This document shows positions 10,846-25,950 of a stretch of 64,000 nt of DNA, one piece after another. Location: assembly GCF_021134715.1 (NCBI RefSeq), contig NC_060024.1, forward strand, positions 13,194,974-13,258,973, in the 5' to 3' direction. The position numbers and the translations under genes are program-made. Under the pieces are notes generated by a model. That model had not been told where the DNA came from. It saw nothing but the letters and a program-made list of their open reading frames with translations, and ran no database searches. The number at the start of each line of letters is the position of its first letter. The stretch's first letter is position 1. Source of the stretch: Daphnia pulex. Lineage: Eukaryota; Arthropoda; Branchiopoda; Diplostraca; Daphniidae.

Positions 10846-13800
10846 AATGAATCGTCCTGAATAACGTTAGAACATTGTTTTAGGCGACTGAAGGTGCAAC
10901 ACAAATAACAACAATTAAAGATGGAGAGAAAAGTAAAAGTGCAAATTCGTTCCTCGACCGAATAATCATGACGTGTATTGTGTGTTTAATAATTTCTCTC
11001 ATCCAAAAAGTCAATTGCATCATTCAGAATTTTGAACCATTTGCATCACTTTCATTCTCTTGATTTACCTGCAACCAAAAATCCCCCTTAATTGAAGAAA
11101 AACCCAAGACAATGAGGCTTTTAATTAAAATGATTGTTGGTCTACAATTACACGGGATGATGAAACAACAACAAAAAAGAGGAAGCGATGATGATGATAC
11201 TAATCAGGTCACATGACTGTCATTCACGGTTTTTTTTTTGTCTTTTTACCTTTTGCGTCAATTCATTTCCACCACACAAATGGCACAATCACACACTCTT
11301 CATTCACGAGGGAAACGCAATCATCGGTAGGATTGGATGTACTAAAATACCAACCGCAGACAAAAAGACAAAAGAAAATTCAACAGAAATTCAAAAAGAG
11401 AAGGGAAAATTTGTTTTAGTATTTAAAAAAGAATATAAGTAAATGAATGTATAAAGAGAGAGACAAGAGGGTAGAGAGGAAATCTTCATTGAGCGTCTAA
11501 GGGAAAATAAGTGACCTGGGCACATATCTAAACTATGAATAGATAATTAGAATAGTTCTTTAACTCCATATCATCGGCATTGTCAAAAAGTTAATATTGA
11601 AAAAAAGGCTGGAAATGGATATTAAATTTTTTAAGTGGGACGGAATATAATTTCAAAAATTTTTACTTGATTTAGTGAAGTCAAAAATGATGCAATCTTT
11701 TTTTTTGTCTTTTTTTCCTGGACATGTTTTTTTTTAAATGATTATTTTCAATTTTGATCCGTTGTCAGCATTGAAGATTGAAGAGACGGACGGGCAGGTC
11801 GACCGGTCAGATGTTGTCGTCGTGTTCATTCCTGTAATAACCGACAAAATACAAGGATAAAATGAGCAAGGAAGAGAAGAAGAGAAAAACTCGATTGAAA
11901 TTGAGACATTGTGTCTTTTTGTAGGTCGTGGCAGTCACACTGAATGTCAAGAGCCGAATCACGATGAATTGAGTCAGAAATCCCAACAAGAATAAAAAGG
12001 AAACTAACGGGAGAACAAGAAAAATGAAATTCGATGAGAATCACGCGAGCATTTCTTTTCAATCCGTAAAATATCACACGCGCAAGTGGCGCAACCTATC
12101 GCTAGAATTCATCCCGTCCGTCCGCCTGTCTGCCTCGTCTCTTCTTTGCTCTCTCCAAAAGACGATCGTGTTTTAATGACTCGTTTCGGCATCTCAGTCA
12201 CGCGCAGTCGGACAACAAACAAAACCTACTGGGTATACTGACTACTCCTGGCCGCCAGAAAAATCAGGAGAACCGGTTGAGACGACCACCTTAACCACAT
12301 CGCCATCACCACTAGTCCACTAGCGCTGGACAAAAACAACAGCGACTAACAAGTAGGAGGCATCCGGTCCACATACATACGCAATTTTCTCTCCTTGTCT
12401 CACCTCTTCTGATTTTTCCCAACTTCAGAGCTAGGAGAGATCAGATTAATCGAGCGGATTTTATTTGTTTGTTTTGATGCTGCTTTTCACGCTAGAAAAC
12501 GAACGAGGAAAATTTTTGTTTTGTTTCATAAAGTCGACTGAATGAAATACTACAACAAAAGTTTTCCCATTTTCTTTTAATTCGCCACCGCGACTCAGAA
12601 GAAGCTAACGGATTCAGAAGTCGTCTCGTTCCGACGAGCTGGATGCGATAATCAGCCTCGTAATGAACAAAACACTTTTTCAGGTGTACGGTGCGACTTT
12701 CAAAAGAGATGTACCGGTACAAGAGCGGCGGTCGGGTGAAGAAGAAGAAGGAGGAGGAACAAGACTCTCAAACCATCATCATCTCCTCCACACAGGTGTG
12801 ATATGTGGAACGTGTGAGACGGTGTTTTACTTGACATGAGATGGATGCGCGCCGGTGACTCACGAGATGGAAGTAAATAAATAAAAAGAAAAGAGAGAAA
12901 AAGTTACTGTTGTGGAACGAGAACAGAACACGCAGCGGCAGAGCAGCTCACGTACATTCTACACCAATACAAGGCAAAGGCCATTGTCCAGCTAATATAT
13001 ACATTCCGGGCGGCCATTGTACTTTTTTTTCTCTCGTAGCTCCCGGTTCGTATATCTATCTGTATTACCCTCGTTTTAGTTTTTCTTCTTTCCATTCCAT
13101 TTCGAAAAACAAAAATGTCCCATGTCATTCTTAGCTCTTTTTTGTTTCGAGGACACAGTCCCAAAATCACGACCGGTTCTTTTTCTTTTTGTCATTTCTC
13201 TGTGCAAGTGACACGGCAACAACACAGCGGATGTGTCAAAATATACCCTTTACCTGGACTGACCTCGTCCTCAAACATGTCCTACAAGAGACATGGTGAA
13301 AGAAAAACAAGGCAACCAGCCAAACAAGGCGCCATCGGGAGGGAAAATGGGACGACATGGAGCAAAGGAAACTACCAAGAATCTACTTTGAATTCACGTT
13401 TCTTTCCCGAGACTCAACTTGGTAACTGGTGATCGAATCAATAGAAAATAAAAGAAACATCAACCCAAAAAGATAACGGAGATTTTCTCGTTTTTCTCGT
13501 TGGCCAGCGGAAGTTATTATACCTCTTATGACTACCACTACCACTACTAATACCCTTCGAACCCGCCTCCTCTCTATTCCATGCCTAGCACAAATAAAAA
13601 AAATAAATAGAAATTGCCCCGTTCGTTTCTTTTTCCACAAAAAAAGAGAGAAAAACCTGTGTGTGCGGTTGGCCGTCCTGGCATCTGCTACTTATAGACG
13701 ATTCCGTTACGACAACAACCAAAAAACGGGTAGATGAAACATCAAAATGAGGGAAAGAAGAAAAAAAAAGGAGATGCCAAACATATTGAAAATAATCATA

Positions 13801-13932
13801 AAGAAAGAAAAAAACAAAACAACAAATGCGTTTGGTAATAAGATAATAGGACATGGTCCCAGTCGTAACATAGTAGGTTGGTAGTTAAATAGACATACGC
13901 ACCATGTGGAATGGAGAAGAGAAAATGAAGTT
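10846..13932. other. intergenic between RSRC2 and the PTB gene
   Basis: AT-rich sequence with homopolymer runs and purine/pyrimidine-rich tracts. Short open frames are present on both strands, but none has a recognisable domain, signal peptide or supporting splice structure. It must contain the 3' UTR of the minus-strand gene ending at 13933, whose polyadenylation site I could not place. Confidence 0.6.
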
Positions 13933-16512
13933 TTAACGAGGCTGCTGCCGGTGGTGATGTGGATACATGGCTAGCGGCACTTCGGAACGCTCCAGGTCAT
14001 CGCCCGACAGATCCAGATCGTGAACCATTTGAATCAACTCGCGCTCCTTCTTGTCGTGGGCCCGCAAATCTTCGGGTCCACTCGGGTAAGCCGCCCCGCC
14101 ACCGCCCGAGCTTCCTCCGCTGACACCCAGACCGGCCAGGGAGCTGTAAGAACGGGATCGATGTTCCTGCCGGATCGAGTACGAAAAGGCCCTTTCGTTG
14201 AGGTGGCCCTTGCGGTAGATGCCTCCTCCACCCGACTGGCTGTTGAGCGACACTTCCTCTCCGTGCAGACTCATTGCGTCCATGGCGCTCAGCTGGGCGG
14301 CGTCCATTTGTAGGGGATGAAGCGGCTGCATCGGTTGCATCGGCTGCTGCTGCATCATCTTCTTCTTCATCTTGTCCTTTTTCTTGAGTTTCGTCAGCGT
14401 CGTCTGCTGCGAGCCCTTGGGTTGCTGGACCAGCGTCGTGTAGTGCTGCTGCATCAGATAGGCTTCGTGCGGGAAATGGGCCGGAGCGTACGAGGCGATG
14501 GGACTAAGTGGACGGACTTGACTCGGCATGTAAATCGGCTCCTCTGCTGACGTCGTCATCATCGAGCCTCGGCGCATCGACAGCGGCGGGGCCATCATGG
14601 GGACGGGCAAACCCAACGCCATGGGCGGTGGAGCCATAACGGGAGGTCCGGGAGCTTGGCCAGGATGATGGGGCGGAAGGAACATCATGCTTCCGGCCGG
14701 ATGTTGGAGATTTTTCGATTTGATTTTCTTGCCAACGCCACGGGCGCTAAAAGTGCCGAATTTCAAACCCTTCGACTTTTTCCCGTTGGTGGAAATGTGC
14801 GCGGGCAGTGGGATAGGCATGGGAACGAGATAAGCTCCGTGTGGCGGCGGCGGCGGTTGGCGTTGCCCAGGAAAAAACGGGTAGCTCATGGGATAGCCCG
14901 GAGGTGGCGGAACCCCAGGGTGACCCCCTCCTCCTCCTCCTCGATGGATGGGGAAGTTGAAAACGCTGTGAGAACTTCGTCGGCCGCCATTGATGGGGCC
15001 AGTCGCCACAGAAGACATGTCGTCAATATCGCTGCCACCCACTCGGCCGCCGATTCGCTTCTTTCTCATCTTCTTCATTAACAATTTACTGTCCGGCTCG
15101 TCCAAGCCAGTCGGTTGCACCAGAGGGGGTGGCGGAGGTGGGGCGGCGAACGGAGCCAAAATCTGTCGGGGGCGAGACGATCTCGTCTGCAACGTGTTGG
15201 GCATCATCGACGAGGCCGAAGAGCGAACGCTCCGCATCGTGTTGGTCGCTGGATTGCCGCTGCCACCGCCGTACATGTCGGCCACGGGAGCCACAGGGCC
15301 GGAAGCGGCCAGTCGGCGAGGAACTCCAGTCGAATTACTGGTCGACGGCAGCCAAATTTTGTGATTCTGGTCTCCGTTAACGATGGATGAAGCCGTGTCT
15401 TCGTCGGCCGAGCCGTGATCCAGGATCAGCATCGAAACGGATGCGCTGCCCATTCCATGACTGCTGGTGCTTCCTTCTCTGGCCGTATCCTCTGCGACCG
15501 CTTTGGGTGTCTGCCCATTTGACTGCTGTTGCTGCAGTTGTTGCTGCTGCTGCTGTTGGTAGAGTTTCCACGTTTCGACTTTCTCGATGGAATTGAGGGT
15601 CATGTCTGAGTCGGCGCTGACGACCACGGCCGAGCCGTTGCTGGGCCGACCTGGTCCCGGCCTCGTCCCTTTTGCCGAGTTCTTTCCTTGTTGTTGTTCC
15701 TCCTCTTCGAGGTGGTGGGCGTAAGTCGAGTCGGCGTAGGCGTGAAAACAGCATCGCACCAGAGCGTTGGCGGCCGTTTCTCTTTTGCAAATAAAGACGT
15801 GGCATTCCAGCACCTTGATGCCCGTCGTGCGGCGCATGATGCAGGCAAACAAGGGCGGGTGGTGAATGTTGGGGTGGCGGGCAAACGGCGAGTCCAGTGG
15901 CAGGAAACGAGCCATTCTTCCGACGCCCAATTCTGATCCGGCCGCACTGCCGCCGCCGCCACCAGGTCCCCCACCGGCCGCTGACGGAGAGGTAGACGGG
16001 ACTAAAACGTAGCGGACGGCTGCACAATAGTGCAGGGAGTCGATGGGAAAGAACCGCGTCACGCGCTGGTGATTCTCATCCACATTCTCCAGCAGCAAAC
16101 CGTTGCTCCATACCGATAGCCAAGAGTCGATTCCTTTAGCGCCCATCGCTCCTCCCTCGGGATACAGCTCCCTCAAGGGTTCCTGCAATTTTGCATGTAT
16201 ATATACATTGTTATTCGCGTGAAATCATTAAATCCATCATCAAAACACCTGCAGAGAGCAGAGGAGAAAAAGAATTGATCGTATATTTACCTGAATGCCT
16301 TGGAGGCCATCTTTTGTGACTTGAGGAACGGCTGAGCCTAGGTACAGAACTCTGCATCGACAAATGGGAGTTGGACCATCTTCTTGACCCTGGGTCTTGG
16401 GCCTGCGCTGCATTGTGGGTGGCCTGTTCCCGGAGGAAGACTGACCTCCAAGAGTATTGTAGAATCGCTGTTGCTGCTGCTGCTGTTGATGGTGGTACTG
16501 CATGGTGGCCAT
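13933..16512 (-). CDS. PTB-domain protein with long low-complexity tail
   Basis: Two coding exons, 16512-16291 and 16182-13933, with a 108-bp GT-AG intron in phase 0, give 823 residues. Start at MATMQYHH (context CGAAATGG); upstream reading frame is interrupted and a possible acceptor (CTCAG) lies 4 bp before, so 5' UTR exons are likely. A polyglutamine run (9-15) precedes CRVLYLGSAVPQVTKDGLQG, the first strand of a PTB/PID-type domain that spans about 51-228. Later strands include SWLSVWSNGLLLENV, FPIDSLHYCAAVRYV and ACIMRRTTGIKVLECHVFIC, with a glycine-rich insert at about 142-155. The final helix is NALVRCCFHAYADSTY. The tail holds polyQ, proline-rich segments (PPPPPP), lysine-rich patches and many serines. 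PTB domains bind NPxY-like peptides, so an adaptor role is inferred. I do not recognise the exact family; FAM43-like is possible but looks different. Confidence 0.85.
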
Positions 16513-18674
16513 TTCGCTGAGTGTGTGTGTAAGCCCCAACGCAGTGGTTAGGGACCAGCCCACTTGTTGAAATCACCAGCACCTGATGCGAGTAATCACA
16601 AACACTAAACACACAATTGATGGAGGGAGACAAGGTCACACCATCCCTGCCAATCCTCTGACCAAGACGACAACTAATTCCAAATGCAGGTGACTTGCAA
16701 CAATGTTGAAAACGGTGAGAAACAGCAACAATTTCAGAGCTAGAGAAACACAGTCACAAACCTTGACCAGTGAACTCTACTAACGATGGCCAACGACTGA
16801 ATCGAAAAGGCACTTCTTTTCCATTCGCTCTTTCCCGACGTACGACTAACGGTGTCTAGACACACATCACACACACTCGGCACACAGGTGCGCCGCAACG
16901 TAGGAGAAGAAGAAACTCTGGTGAGCCAAGAGATCGTCCCAGTCTGTCCTTAACTAACATTACCTGTTAACATATACACACGCGCGCGGGCTGGCGAGTT
17001 CGTGTGTGTTAGCAGGTGAGAGAGACAACTGGGGCTGCTGTCAGACCTGTTGCTTTTTTTTTCGCCACATCTTTTCAAAATGAGTGGCAACGTCGGATGC
17101 ACAGCTGCCAACCAATCGGCGTTGGCCTTTCGAAAGAAATTCACCCAATGAAAAATGAGCTTCAAAATCAAAATGGCTGCTGCTGCCCCTCCCCCTTTTT
17201 TTAGTGTGTGTACCTACCTGCAGGTACCTGTATATTCATTTTGGGGAAGTTTCAGCCAAAGCCTTAAAAGAAAAACAGAAAAAAAAGAACAATATATATA
17301 CAGCCCATAAGTAGTATGTAGTTTTGTTTGAATGGACCAGAAACGTTTTTCCCAAATAGGCAAAGGCAATACAATAGCCGGAGCTGTCGCGGTTCTTCTC
17401 TATGAGAAGTTGAGAGGCCTAATAAAATACATCGAAGAAGAAACTTTTTAAGAAGAAGAAGAGAACATATGGCCTGAGGGATGATGGTCGCATTCCATCC
17501 TTTCACTTGTAAAAACCTCTCGTCGACAGGTACAACACACACACACACCACTGTCATTTATAAATTTACTGTACACATTGCAGCCATTTCCTCAATCCTG
17601 CTATGTATATACCTGGGTTGAAAACCGTTCCTCCTCTTTTTATTTAATTTTTTTATCCCTTCCAAAAAGTCATCAAAGATAATAAAAATTGTCGAAACAA
17701 AAAAGGAAAGAAAGACGAATTGACACAAGTAGCTTAAAGAAATTTCCATCAATTTTCCGTGTGGCCGCCACGCCCCAAATGTCTGAAGGTTCTTTTTATT
17801 TTTTTAAAAAAAGTTAAAAAATAGAATAAGAGCTCTCCCCCATTTTCTTTTTCCTGTGTTGTTGTGTGTGTGGAATGTGAAAAAAGAACGGAAGCAAAAT
17901 GAAGACGACCGAGTCGACATGGCGGCCGTGTGTTGAAGTTGGGTTGGCACTCTTGGGGTTGTTCCGCGTGATGGATGCGGAGGATTTTGCGGTTGACCTT
18001 GAAAAACACTCACGAACGCTCTTAAGAATCCGGATTTCATTTCCTCTTTTTCCTTTAAGGTGAATTTTAACATTTTGAAAGAAAGAAATGATTATTTTTG
18101 TCTTTTATTTTTTTTTAAAAGGACTGCCGACTTCTGGGTGAGGGTTACGCAAGATGATTCGGGGTGGTGGTGGTGGTGACTGGAGTGCGTCATCGTTCGC
18201 GGGTCACGGCTCTTTTTGTTTTTTCCACATTTCCCAGAAAGGATTTTCCAAATAGGATGTCCTTTTCTCGTAATCATTTGATGGAGTGGATTAAACGTCG
18301 ATTGACTGTGCGCGTGGTGTCTGTACGTGTGTGTGTGTCCCCTATTGGCCCCGAGGTGTTCAATTCATTCGCTATTCACAAAAGAAAAACAGAGAAAAAA
18401 GAATAAGCTTCCGGGATCACGAGCCGAATGACCGTGATCACATCATCGTCCATTTGGATTCGACTCACCTATTTTTTTCCTTTTTTTTCTCCTTCTTTCT
18501 TCTTCTTTTAATTCTAGGTTTTGTTATTGTTATTATTATTCTTTTCGCGGAAGATGTTAATCCATCAAGAATGGACTCGCCGTAAACCAATTGATTTTCT
18601 TTGGCATGAAAGTAAACCGCGAACTAGAACAACTTTCATTTCCGTGCTTGACAAAATGGCGAAATTAACAGTTC

Positions 18675-18690
18675 GCCACATCTAGCGGTC
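18675..18690 (+). promoter_or_regulatory. CTCF-like motif
   Basis: It contains CATCTAGCGGTC at 18679-18690, identical over 12 bp to 2945-2956. It lies in the non-coding stretch between the two PTB-like genes. The function is inferred from resemblance only. Confidence 0.25.
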
Positions 18691-21600
18691 GAATTGAAAG
18701 CTGACGTAGAAAATATTCAAAATTTGCCCGCCAGTCGAAACCGCACGTCACGACACGTCAGAAAACGTTTAAACTCCCCTCAAAAAAGATGAAATAAAAG
18801 AAAAACAAATCAAAAACGCACTTTGTGTTATCGAATGTGTCAGATCGGATAATCGAAACGCTTAAGGTCAAAATGGACAGTGGCCGGCTTGATGTAGTAT
18901 GATGAAAGAATCACCCAGACGGATGCAAATCAGCACGCAATGTCGTCAATTTTCAGTCAGTCACGAAGGAGGGTGATGGGGTGTGTGTGTTCGTACATGC
19001 CGGTCACGTTTTTTTACAAATCACGATTTTAAATCATCTCCCTACCGTTTAGGATTTGTATCAATTGGCTTCCTGATCCCCCTGGAAAATCAAAATGGGA
19101 ACAACAAGAAAAGGGACGGGACATCTATAGGGGCAGCGGGCACTCGGGCAAGTCTGTGCCGTATGACCGGTCGTGTGTTTTTTTTTGTCCGTGTCCCGAT
19201 ATTATGATGAGGTTGAATCACGCCAGGGGGGGGGAGGAGGTTCAAAGGGGGCTGTTATCGCTTGACGGCAATGGCCCCTTATAAATAATTCCCGTTTTCT
19301 TTTGGCTCTATCCGCTTCCTTGACCGACCTGTACGTACGGTGATGATGATGATGATGATGAGGTTTTTGTTTGTTCTCTGGCCGCGTGTTGTGTTGTTGG
19401 CCTTCGCCTCGACCCCAAAAAAAAAAACAGCGCGGCCCATCAACAGCCGAAGAAGAAAAACGGGAAGAATCGCACGCCGCCGCCATTCTCTCCCGCATCT
19501 CTACAGGCTCCTCTCTTACACCCACAAATGAAGGAGGAAAAAGAAAAAAAATCAAAACAAGAATTGGCCCCCTTAAAAGCAAATAAAAATTTAACCAGAA
19601 GACGTTACCGTATATACTGGACTGACTGGCAAAAAGAAAAACGCACGCGATTCGGCTATTTACCCCCAAAAAAGGTAATTCTCCGGTCGCCTTTTATTTT
19701 TTGGTTTTTTCCTTGACGAAAAGAATCACATCATTCTGCTGGTCGTACTGACTGGTCGTTTTTTCCATCCAAAGTTTTCGTGTTACATTTCCTCAATTTT
19801 GTTTTTGTTTTATTTGATCCCGGGCGATCAAACGTGAAAAAAGAATCAAAATCGGGCTCGTCCGGGAGGGGGGAAATATGTCGCCATCTATCGATCGTCG
19901 CCCTCACCGGTTGCACACGCCATCCGCTCATTCACGCAGGACATTCGCACACGGAGGGGAAAAAAAATGGACCCGATGGAAGAGTGAGACGGGACGGGAC
20001 GGAATGGCAGCGACGTGTCAAACCCCTCATGCATATGCACATTGCAACGTGATGTGTGCTCCCGCAGCTGAGCGCCACATTTGTGTGTTGACTGGCGTGC
20101 ACACAAGGACTCAATTAACACGACGGACATTTCAACAGCCAATGGGCAAAATAAAAAAGAAAGAAATGAATTTCCAACGTGATTTTTTCAGGGTATTTTT
20201 CCGGCATTTTCAATTGTTGATGGCTGTCAAGAGTTGAACGAAAAAGAAGATGAAAGAGCTGGGCGCGCCTCAAATCTTGACAACCCAATCGCCTTTTTTA
20301 TATTCCTTCTCTCTCTCATTCGAATGTTGTTGTTGTGTCCGCGACGACATGTTTTATTGATTCGTCCACTTTGAACGTTGACGTGAATGTTCTATTCGAG
20401 CCGTCTGAAATGTTCAAATAAAAAAAGAGTCGAAAAACGGCAATGACAAAATGTTGTTTTTCAAGGTTTTTCTTGTGCACATCTTTCGCGTTTTGGTTGA
20501 AAATGCTCGTCGCCGTCCCGTCAAAAAGACACCGACGACTCCCGACAAAAAAATTTGACAAGGCGAAATGACGAATAGACGAAGGGCATCACGATCTTTA
20601 AGACGGACACGATGTTCTTGTGTTGTTGCTCATCGCAAACCCTCTCTCTCTCTCTCTCTCGTGTGTGCGCATTTTTCCTATGTAACATTCACTCCGCCGT
20701 GCGTTTGTTATTACACGGCACGGTAGTAGTTGGTTTATCGCACAGCCAAAGTTGAGACAATTGACTCACGCAGATGATCATCATTCTCGGGAGTGCATTA
20801 CACAACCCCTCGAGCGGAATGAGCTGCAGCCAAAGAACGGACTTTGTTTTTGGTAAAAACAAGTTGCTCTTTTTGATGATGATGGGAAATATAACTTGGA
20901 ACTGGAATAGAAAAAGTTTTACGTTTCATTGATGTCGTTGCGTCAATTTTGCCGGCCACGAAAAGTTGGAAATCCCGCCGAGTTCCAGGGCTCCGCCGTT
21001 CATGTCGATAAATGAAATCGATCAAGCCTGGCAACGCGGACAAAAAATACCGAGAGGCGTCATCAAATCATTATAGAAGAAATCCGGGATCAGATTTCTA
21101 TTCCACGGACTCTGATGAACTGTGAACATCATCAATCAAACCACTTTTTTTTCGGGGGCCAGGGGGGCGGACGATATAGGACAGTCCGGCAACCATTACG
21201 ACGATGTGTAACACTGCATCACATTAAGCTTAACTCGCCATCAACTCGGCGCGCGAGGTGATTATTAAATAGAAAATAGAGAAAGTCGTAGGTACATATA
21301 GAAAATACATGTGGAATAGATTGTAGAGTTGCCGGCCGCTGCGGATGATTATATCGAGTGATTGTAGATAGTTATGATTTATGCATTTGTAGCCCCAAGA
21401 GGTGAAAGACAAAATTGAATATCAATTCAAGTGGAGGAGGAGGAGGATCTCTGCGTTTAAGGATGACGGATATGGTCAAAGGAAAGTCTTCAACTCTTCG
21501 AAAAATGACATTTATATCGACCGGGCGGTAAATCAATCACATCAGACACGCATTTTCTATTAGACAACGACAATAAAATCGCAATAAAAATTAGACGGAC

Positions 21601-24600
21601 CTTTCTTTTCCGACTGGAGAAGAAATTTCTCCCCCCAGAAAAATATAAGAAAATTCACCGGCTTTGGTTATTTCCACCTTTTTCCATATTGTTTCGTCAC
21701 GAAGAAAATGAACAAAAACTGTTGGCCTTTTGCCGTGAACGGGCCATCAAACGGTTCCACACAAACACAAACATCCTTATTTTTATTTTTTAGTTTTAAA
21801 CATTTCTTAACAACATTTTATGGGATGTGTGTTATTTTTTTACGATTATGATTTTGTCCGGTGGTGGTGGTGGGGATTTGAATGGAATGAATCAACGCCA
21901 TTGCGCGCGAGCTGCACGCGGGAACGGAATCAACTTGTATATTCCCGCACTTCCCGTTGGGCGACGAGAAGTGTTGTCGGCTCCGTGTCGAATGGCCGAC
22001 CGAGAGTCCCATTGTTGTTTGTCGCATTTCTTTTTCCCAGGCACAGGAAACAAAAGAACAACCAAACGGGCGAGAGACTCAAAGGGTCAAACAACAAATT
22101 TAGTGATCCGTCGTCACGTATCGATTCTCTCTCTCGCTCTCGGTTCAAAAAAACGAAAAAACGAACCAGAAGTGAATGGACTTTGAAATCAGCCCATCAA
22201 ACGTCATTTGCACGCCGGACCCAGCGATTAGCTGCTGCGTAGTTTTAAAAAAAAAGAAAAAAAAGAACGAACAGGTGGAAACAACAACAAAAAAGAGCGA
22301 GGTAATTTTCCCAATGACTTTGAATTGAACTTGAAGAAGAAGAAGAAGAAGAAAACAAGGGACTTTGGTACAATGTAATCAAGCGGACATTCGCTTGCGG
22401 CCAATTCTTCGGGACGACTATATAGAAGTAAGAGGCCGTGCATGTGAGAAGTGTGGGTACTATATTATATCTACATTTTGATATTAAGGTGTAGTATATG
22501 GTATAGTCCCCTGAGTGAGCTCAACGAAATGGCCGATCTGCCGCCGCCATCGGGAGAAATGAAAAGAGAATCGAGGAGTTAAATAATTTCGGTTGTTTCT
22601 TTTTTATTCGGCGCAGCGCGCGTGCGTGAGGCTCATCGGTTTTTGGCTATTTTGGCCGCAAGCTGAGAGAAACAGACACACAGAAAAAATGTAGAGGGGA
22701 ATAATAAATATTTGTTGAAAGAAAAAAGATATTCGAAAAGAAACAACAACATCCTTCATGCCTTGTTGGCGCAATGGCACATCGTGCAAAGGCTAGCTCG
22801 GCAATTGTTTCATCAGTTGGACGTTTTGATGAATTCCCCCAACCCCTGTGCTCGTTTTGACCTTTGATGATATTTTTAAACAGAAAAATTGCTGCCGTGT
22901 TGACTTGCGTGTTTACATGCATACACGTCCAGCAGGACTGACGGACGGGCTGGAAAAAAAAAAAGAAAATAGAAGAAACTGGAATGCAATTGTGTGTGGC
23001 AATGACCAAAATTGGGAAGGACGAGAACTTGAAATATCCCATGGATCTATTTCGCCTTGTACGGATTTGTAATTCCAATTTCCTATTGTGATAGAATTTT
23101 AAAGAAATAAAAAAAGGGGATCAACGTCGAGTTTGAAACATTTCTCCGCGGGCGAGATGACGTGACTTTCTATGCTCCAAGGTAAACAATAAGCCAATCA
23201 GGTGACTGGAAAGTAGGATTCTTCTTCTTCTTCTCCCAATTGCTCCCGAAAAGGAGAAAATGTTTTATGTCGGGTGAACTGGATAAAGAGAAGAAGAATG
23301 AACGAAATCAAATAAAAGACAGTCGGATGTGCGCGGCGGAATTACTATACAATCATCTTCTCAAAGTGTGTGAATAGGACGACCACAGCAGAGCTGCCAC
23401 CCACACCCAACCCAAAAGAAAGTAAAGCGCATTTGAAATTGTACGCCAGCAACCGACCGCAGTTGCGAACAATTCGATCGCATTTGGAAAACGAGGCCTA
23501 TATCTACACATATAACAACACAGTTGAACGCAATTCAATCAAATAATAAAGACCAACCATGGGCTTCTTCTTCTTCTCTCTCCAATTAAATTTGAAAAAA
23601 AATATCTTTCTTCTTCTTCGTGTGTTCATTTCTGGCGCCTTGAGGGACATCACGAATTCACGCGGTATCCCTCTCCTCTGCTGTTGGCTTTTGCTATGAA
23701 TCTAAGGTGGATGAGATGATGATGTGTCTGAATGTATAACTTGTAGCAGACCACTTTTCTTTCTTATTATACGGGCACTTCTTCTTCTTCTTTGAGGCAT
23801 CTCAACATTTGATACGATTGCGTCGACATTGCCGCACCTTTTGTGCGTCCTTCGTACACGTACGTGCATATCTGACCACATTATCAGGGCAATCAAATGC
23901 TCCTTTTTTCTCTTTCCATCTAAACAGACGATGGAGAGTTGCGGGTTGCCGAGGACACACCGCGGCGGCGGCCGGGGTCGCTCACTCACTCGATGATTAC
24001 CGAGCCGAGCGACGACGACGTGAATATTAGAAGAAGAAGATGACGGGGAGTTGGCTTTTTTTTAATATTAAAAAAAACCTCCAAGGTCCGCCACTTTCAC
24101 CGGAGCGCCATTTCACGCGTCGTTTCCATTTCTCGTGTCTGTGTCGTTGACTTGTACCAACGAAAAAGAATAAAAATTTTGACTCAGCTCGACCGCGATT
24201 TTTTTTTTACTTCAAATTATTATTTACGTCTGAGACGCTTGTAATTCTATTCCTTTTAAATGGTTCAAAACGAAGGGGAAATTATCTGTGACAGGTGAAA
24301 CAGGGCGTGGATGTTACATCAGCTTGAACTTACCGCGCACCGGATTGGTGATTACTATCAAATTTTATCGTTCACTTATTCTTCTCTCGACTTTTCGTTC
24401 AAAATGAAAAAAAAAGGTTTTCAAGTTATTTTTATTTGATTTTCCGCTCGCATAAAAATTACGAACCGGTCCGTTATTTTCCATTTAAGAAAACTCTCTC
24501 TTTTTCGGAGTCGGTTTGGGCATTTTGGGTTTCTGTATCGTGATTTGGGCACGTCGATTCGACGTTATCTCGATCCTTTTTACATCGTTCAAACGAGATC

Positions 24601-25926
24601 TTTGTCGGTCTTCTGTAATCTCTGGCCAAACCGCGCGGCATTTACCATCAATTCGCCAATGAATTATTGTTTCAATTCCCAATTAAACGATTGTAAATTT
24701 ATCTCTTTTCTTTTTTTCAAAAAAGGAAATAACTAGACGAGCAGACTCACGCTTTGTGCAGCCAAAGTCATGCTTTTACACATGAACTCACATATTATTA
24801 GATCCGTTAGGTTTTTTTTTTTTCTTTTTTCGATTATTTAATTGGACGCTGTACGAAATCTAGTTTGACTTTACTGAGACTCTGCTGAACTTTCTTCTCT
24901 CTTTTATCCATCGGCTAATTTTTATTGGCCAAGACAAATCGAAATTCCCCCCCCCCCGAAAGTCGAGGAATAATAATAACGGAAAAACCCGATCATTCCG
25001 CTTTTCGCCCGCCTGCCCCCTCCATCCACATGTATAATGATTAATAATTATCAAATTGTTAGTATAGACGCATGAATCTCAGATGTGTGTCATACGGAAG
25101 AATAATTCATGTGTGTGCATACAATCCGAACAGATGGGCCTTTTCCTCCCGCAACAGCATCACGACCGAATATATAACTGGGAATATAACTGGGAATTCA
25201 TCATTCCGTCGCCCAAAAACAAGAGTTTCCGGACTTTCTTCTTTTTTACATCAAATAACATCGAAAAAGTGGCCAGTGTCCAATGTTAACAATGAAGAAA
25301 TTCATCATTTCACGGAAATGTGTTTTTTTTTTGTTTCGTTCATTCCCGGCGTCCGTTATATAATCTGACGTGTGTGACTTTTTTTTTTTTTTTTTAACTT
25401 TTGCGATGGGCCTCCCGAAACTTTCTAGTTATATTTCGCCTGGGCTTCTACTTTTTGTTTGATGTATGGGGCAGACCCCAGCGTCGGCAGGTTTTTTTTT
25501 TACATCCATCCACCGTGCGCTTTAATGCTCGTGATGAATAGATTATAGAGCGCATATATATACATATACATACACACAGAGCACGGTTGAAAGTACCATA
25601 TAATATTCCAGCTCGACGAGATGATGTCGTTAAAAATTAATCCTGGACTCGGTCGTTTTCTCTTCCGACTTCTTTTGGGAGTTTAGGGTAAGAAGAGGAG
25701 CTTTTATTTGAGGGTTATATGCAAAGTGTTATCTCTGATAGTCATCGTATATTATATAGTTTCATCTAGAGTGTAAAAAAAAAAAATCTTATAACAAGTA
25801 GAAAGTTTTCCTACCAGCAGCCAGACGCCGGAGTGTGTCGCTCGTATCTTTATGTTTATGCTAGCTGCTGGTTCATTCCGAAAATTCAAATATTACGTTA
25901 ACTACATACTACCCCTCAGGGGGTGC

Positions 25927-25950
25927 TCTCTCTCTCTCTCTCTCTCTCTC
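25927..25950 (+). repeat. CT dinucleotide microsatellite
   Basis: A run of about twelve CT units. A shorter run lies at 20641-20660, and GA runs lie near 32730. Confidence 0.9.

Noticed and set aside
14020..15974. Several long open frames on the plus strand and in other minus-strand frames (up to 216 codons)
   Set aside because: They are shadows of the GC-rich, repeat-rich PTB-protein exon. They lack domains and have strongly skewed Arg/Ser/Pro composition.
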